Shown here piece after piece: positions 59,096-64,000 of a stretch of DNA of 64,000 bases (position 1 is its first letter; each line of letters opens with the position of its first letter). A model generated the notes under the pieces. The model saw only the letters and a list, made by a program, of their open reading frames with translations. It did not search any database and was not told where the DNA came from. This DNA is from Spirometra erinaceieuropaei. Lineage: Eukaryota; Platyhelminthes; Cestoda; Diphyllobothriidea; Diphyllobothriidae. The stretch is from the NCBI GenBank assembly GCA_902702965.1, contig CACRXP010000191.1, positions 652,806 to 716,805 of the forward strand, given 5' to 3'. The position numbers and the translations under genes are program-made.

Positions 59096-62000
59096 GCCAA
59101 ATGTGTCAGATGTGATTATGGAGCCCCACAAAATAACCCCAGTAAACAAACCCCCCAGCCACCTATAATGCGGGTCCGGGCTACCAACTGGGACCTAACC
59201 ACGAGGAGTACCACGCCCTACCAGAGAAGATGCAATGCTGAATTATACTGGAAGTTGTTCCTATTAATTCCGGCTTTCACTGAACCTACGTCAATTGCTC
59301 ATCACACGCCAGTGGATTACAGTAGCATAAAGGAGTTGAGGGAAATAAAGACGGGTGGGACATCAGTGACCGGCAAATTTAACCAGTCGGTCTGCATGCC
59401 CACTTCAACAAGTGCCAGGCATCACTGAGGGGTCTCAGATCCCATCTAGGTGAGAGCGTAATAAAACTTTCCGACAGTCGTTTCTGGATGGAGGTGGATT
59501 ATCCCAATATTTAAGAATTCTCGACGTCGGACGTTTACAGCGTCATAACGGCATGAGGACGCGTTTGTTTCCATGCAGTACGGAAACGAAATTTCGGATT
59601 AGAGCTAGTTCGACCAACAAGAGGCAAGCCGAATGCCGCAGGCCTAATAGTATTCAAAGACTCACACGGATTCAACACAGTCTAGCCGCCGCGTGTCGGT
59701 AGACCACGGAGACCGTGTGTTGGTTCGACAAGACAGCAGTGCCGTACATATTCAGTTTGAAGTATCTAATCATCTGCATACGCATATCGGTATATTATGA
59801 TTCTAGTTTACACAACATAACTTTGTACTAACCGAAGGGAAAATTTTTTGCGTAATGCCTTAAGCACCCCGGCCCGATACCACAGTAGTTGGTGTGATTT
59901 ATGTGTTTCACAAAAGTCGATACGTTACTGATAAATGTCGGAGAAAATGCACAAGCAAAAAGTGAATGGACTGATGTAAGACCACTTCTACAGCCCTAAA
60001 TCACGTAAAACTAGTCTTTCATTTCATGGTACAGTCTTCGCCACGGTCCTCTGCTTTCTTTTGCTCTTTATGTTTGACTATTTATCAGAAATAGCCGTGC
60101 CTGTATTGCACAGTCGTATTAAATAGTATCAATTAATCTTATTCTCACCCGACACTGTCCAACTGCCGGAACCGTAATGTTTATTGTGGCAGCGTCCGCG
60201 CTTATTGTCCTGCTGCTCCATACGCACGGCTTTTCTTCGGAGGCAGCTGTGGAGTTAAAGGAATTATATTGACGGGTCTGCAGGATTTATGTTTAGAATA
60301 TCAGTTGATTTAAAATAGAAACTGCGTCCAGCTCAAAAGCATCCGGCCCCTCAGAGGTAGTCTGCCTACCGTCCCATAGACTATGTCCTTCATCTTACGG
60401 GGGAGAGTAATCAAGTTGAAGATGCTTATCGTGAAGTCTTTGCGTGATGATGGGGTTAAATAGTAATGCAGCAGGTTGTTGACACAGCCCTTCAAACAGG
60501 GTGACATGAGATAGAACTCATCGTTATTTATCTCGTGGGGATTAGAGGTTAAAAACGCCCGCTGAAAAAGTCGGCTATGACAGTTCGAGCGTCCATTCCA
60601 GCGATGCCAACCCACAGCAGGTTTGGCGCAGCGACGGTGACTTGCGCGTGAGTTAATTTATAGTGACAGCTGACTTTCGCAGCGCCTGACTCACATTTTC
60701 CCTCTCAGCTACCTGAGGGCGGTGTCAAGACAGAGTCAAGAAGACCGGAGACTGGATGGACTGCGAGCGACTAGCGCTGCTTGAACCTGCGCCTAGGCGT
60801 GCGATCTCACCCCACCCATGGGTGCTCAGCCCAAATAGGGCGCGCCAGACACTTATCTGATCCCCATGTTGGTCCAGTGCCAACTCCCGTGTGGCCCGTT
60901 TAGGGGGGGGGAAGTTGACAATAGAGCTGTGAATACAGGTATACACGAATATGTCAAAAGTACAATGAGTGAGGCCGTTTGCTACGTTCCCCTTGAGTTT
61001 GGTGTCCGAATGAAGGCTGCCTTAAAGAAAACATCAACGACAGTGCAACAATGTATGAATGTCCCATAATTTAAAATTTCACAAGCGTTACAAAACAAGT
61101 TGATGTCTTGTACTTACCTCGAAGCAGCAGACATGTCAGAAGTATGTAAACACAACGAAGAACACCGGCTGAGGCCATTTCACTTTGACTTCTACTTGCA
61201 TCTTCTCGGGTCTTTTATATTTTTCTGGCGACCTGGCCTGAGTGAACTGCATTTAGCCGTGACCGCCAACCCAGTATGCGTTGGAGACATGTGACAGCTC
61301 GTTGATGCCCAAAACAGTCTCAGGCACACAAGGCAAGATGATAAACGAATCGACGGATTATTGGTACGCCATGAGTAAAGGTGGCTGTAGTTTTGGGGTT
61401 GTATCTGTAGGATAATTTCTGAGTAATGTGTCTTCCAAAAAGAGATTCTTACAATCTTCTTCCCAGAACAAAGGGTCTGGAATTGTAGATGATCATCATG
61501 GGTGCAGAATTATTTAACAAGCGAAGTAAAACAGCAATTGAGGGTGTTCATCTAGAACGATGTTTAAGTGAGCTGACAGGTACTCCCGCATTAAAGAGGC
61601 TCTTCTGTATGAAAAATGACGATGTTAACGTCGATTTGGCGCTTCAGTTTACTTTGTCCGTTTAAGTGACAAAGCAATGGAATAGGAATCTTGCTTTAAC
61701 ATATTCTGCCCACACCCGAGAAGTACTTACTCACCCCCAATTATTACCCTGTTTATTTTGCTTTTGAACAATCTTATAGCAGTTCACCGTGTCAAATGTC
61801 TTTGAAAAGTTCGTTGTTACCTTTTGAAAATTTTAAAAATCTGTCCGTTTTAAAAACTTCAGGAGTAAAACTGCCTGGATCCTTGACTTCTAATTAGTGT
61901 CGTCGTTCATCGCATTGGGTAATGAATTGCAATTTGTCAAGTTAACTGATGAGATACCTCTGGCCGAATCCGCCTTCACAAATGGGGTGTAGGGATGCAG

Positions 62001-62936
62001 AAGATCTCGAAATGTTGTACGTGCACTTCAGTGGGAACCGTAATGATCTTGCTCAAATCTATTTCAGATATTTATAGTCCGACATGAGGCGGAAAATTGT
62101 ACCAAGACGTATTCGCAAAGCTGATCTGAGGACGTCATATGTCCAAGAAAGGCTCTGGACGATAGCATGTCGGATTTTGACTGAGCCTCGTTTTAATCAC
62201 CCATGTCGCCCGCACATACAAGCATTACTGCCTAAGTAATCAGTGGTTTTCTCCTCTCTCTCTTTTTATGTCTTTATACAGACGGCCATATTGTTCCGTA
62301 GAGACGCTCAAATACTTCGGTTATCATTCCCACTTGCGGACACATAATGCCATCCTGAAAGGTGATACTTGAAGGGCCGGAGTGTTTGTACCTTAAATGC
62401 ATGTTGTACACTCTTTCCAAAAAACACGAAGTAATTAATACGAGCATAGGTAATCAGACAACTGAAAGGTTGACCAGTCGAATTTCAGCAGGTTGCCGTG
62501 ACAGTGAGTAGTGATCATCTTCAAGCAATTCTGTTACCTCACTGTCGGGAATCAAAAACGCCAATTTTCATGCTGTCCTGACGATCACTCATAATAGTAC
62601 TTCGCATCACCGTCCTTGAAAACCGCAGCCTAGGCATGCAATCAGGGCTGCAGCGATTATTTATTCTAGTCCGCTGTCGCAAACATCGCTGTCACACACT
62701 GTCACAAAGTTGGACCTGAAAGAACATTAGATACGCATATGCTTACCAGTCATTTCCCTCGAGCAGATTCGGAGGAAGTTTAATTTTAAACGCCAGTCAC
62801 TTAAAACCCCTGAGAAGCCTCTTCAACGAACACGTGCTATTGATTTTCGCGGATTTTACAACCATGTTTATATTTGTGGGCCTAGGAACAGTTTATTCTC
62901 TCCGCAGCTGGCATTTATTCGAAGTACTATATCTGG
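59096..62936. other. No identifiable gene
   Basis: Frames of up to 101 codons (60310-60615 minus) without recognisable products. 60636-60715 carries GACTTGCGCGTGAGTTAATT, shared with 51235-51320. A run of nine G occurs at about 60902-60910. No other supported feature. Confidence 0.35.
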
Positions 62937-63090
62937 CCTGTCTCACTAAATATTGACCGAACTTCTAAAATGCGTTTTCGATAAGGGAGGACTTCTGAAG
63001 TTGGGTAGGAATCTTATCGTGCAGCATAATTCCAGGACATTTCAGTAACGCTACGGGTGTTCGGCTCATTTATGGGCCTTCCAGCGTCCC
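62937..63090 (+). repeat. Fold-back element family, fragment
   Basis: Carries part of the left arm of the family: CTAAATATTGACCGAACTTC, AAATGCGTTTTCG, then GTGCAGCATAATTCCAGGAC and TTTCAGTAACG, in the same order as at 4620-4720. Core and right arm are absent. Confidence 0.6.
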
Positions 63091-64000
63091 CTGTGTGCTT
63101 TCTGGTAGATACTCAGGTTTTGAAAAGTCGTTGTCATATTAAGAAGTGGCCAATGCATGTTGACGCAATTCCAAAGGGAGACTAAGTTGCGTTGTCAGCC
63201 AACAAGTGCATAATGATAAATTCAGGTGCGTAAGGTTTGTTTCAGGGAGAATGGGCTGATTTGTTGTCAAGGAAAAATGCGTTGTTATTGGCCTCACTTT
63301 CTTTCTGGTAACTGAGTTGTGAAGGGGTTGAGCACATGGCGGACGTAGTGTGTGTCCTCGCCTAGAGCGTGTCCATGATGAAGGAAAAACGATTTTTGAC
63401 GTGTAACGCCTCAAAAACAAGGAACCTTCCGTGGTAACGGTAGTCTTACATGACATGATGAAACCAAAGACTGCTTAGATAAAATCGGTGGGTGTATTGC
63501 AGCAACTCAATCAGAACTATCGGCAGATCCGTAACGTGATGAGCGCGCTATGTCTGACAAAATCATATCTCCATCTGAGATGCCAAGAAAGGAATTGTTG
63601 CGTCCAAGCTAATTTTATGCAAGAAGTCGAAGAAGGCAGCCTTCTACTCTAACTGCATGTATGCATTCAATTACGCCGGATAATTCAGTTCAAAATAACC
63701 CACGGTGGCCCATGGGAGGGACGTTTACCAGCCAGTTCTGGTCGCAGGACTAGGACTTGCGGTTTTGCATTGTCTTGGAGCTCCAGACACGAACCCTTGT
63801 AAAAGGTTGCACACAAACAGCGATCGATACTCGACAGGCGTTGCCACAGAAGAATGAAATGGCCATCTATGACTCACTTGCCACCAGCAGTCAACTGTAC
63901 ATCGTCTTCAGGCAGAACGACCTTAAGATTTTAACCAGGGTCATTCGGTTTTGGAGCATTCAAAGAAACTGTTAAACCGCTCGAACACGCTGATCAGAAA
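63091..64000. other. No identifiable gene
   Basis: A minus-strand frame of 105 codons at 63139-63456, rich in Thr, Leu and Ser, has no recognisable product. The window ends inside unassigned sequence. Confidence 0.35.

Noticed and set aside
1..64000. CRISPR array, operons, ribosome binding sites, prophage or plasmid features
   Set aside because: Spliced exons and animal retroelements show the sequence is eukaryotic; no regularly spaced short repeats were seen.

Overview
The window is nuclear DNA of an animal, most likely a flatworm and by inference a tapeworm. The evidence is one recognisable animal gene split by very long introns, and a dense load of metazoan transposable elements: CR1/jockey-type LINEs, a Helitron, tRNA-derived SINEs and fold-back elements. 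The species call rests on general familiarity with such repeats and was not searched. There is no bacterial gene organisation, and almost all short open frames are chance frames or lie in repeats.

Host gene. The only host gene I can support is a synaptogyrin homologue (four-pass synaptic/secretory vesicle protein) on the minus strand. It has four exons: 36744-36655, 21244-21025, 10081-9924 and 8768-8487. All three junctions have GT/AG sites and compatible phases, giving about 249 residues. Introns are about 15.4 kb, 10.9 kb and 1.2 kb and carry most of the repeats.

Mobile elements from left to right: a short element with 37-bp terminal inverted repeats and a hammerhead-like hairpin (3108-3463); members of a fold-back family of up to about 1 kb (4593-5275, 17934-18922, 29088-29793, fragment at 62937-63090); eight loci of a tRNA-headed SINE, several as head-to-head inverted pairs; a decayed autonomous Helitron with Rep and helicase remnants (31409-34100, plus strand, in intron 1); a nearly full-length CR1-like LINE A (about 40200-43870, minus); a decayed RT relic (44590-45245, minus); LINE B (about 45250-49010, minus) containing an assembly gap; and a near-perfect 85-bp-arm hairpin at 57699-57926. 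Degenerate telomere-like (CCCTAA) stretches occur at several places, one abutting the 5' end of LINE A.

Assembly. The 727-N gap at 45636-46362 is flanked by two identical 60-bp copies of the same sequence. Collapsing them keeps the LINE B reading frame open, so the gap is probably not real missing sequence.

Stretches 49.1-57.4 kb, 59.1-62.9 kb and 37-40 kb hold nothing I can identify with confidence. Candidates for something new are: the possible -1 frameshift between ORF1 and ORF2 of LINE A, the recurrent palindromic SINE arrangement, the hammerhead-like hairpin in the small element, and inverted repeats flanking synaptogyrin exon 2.
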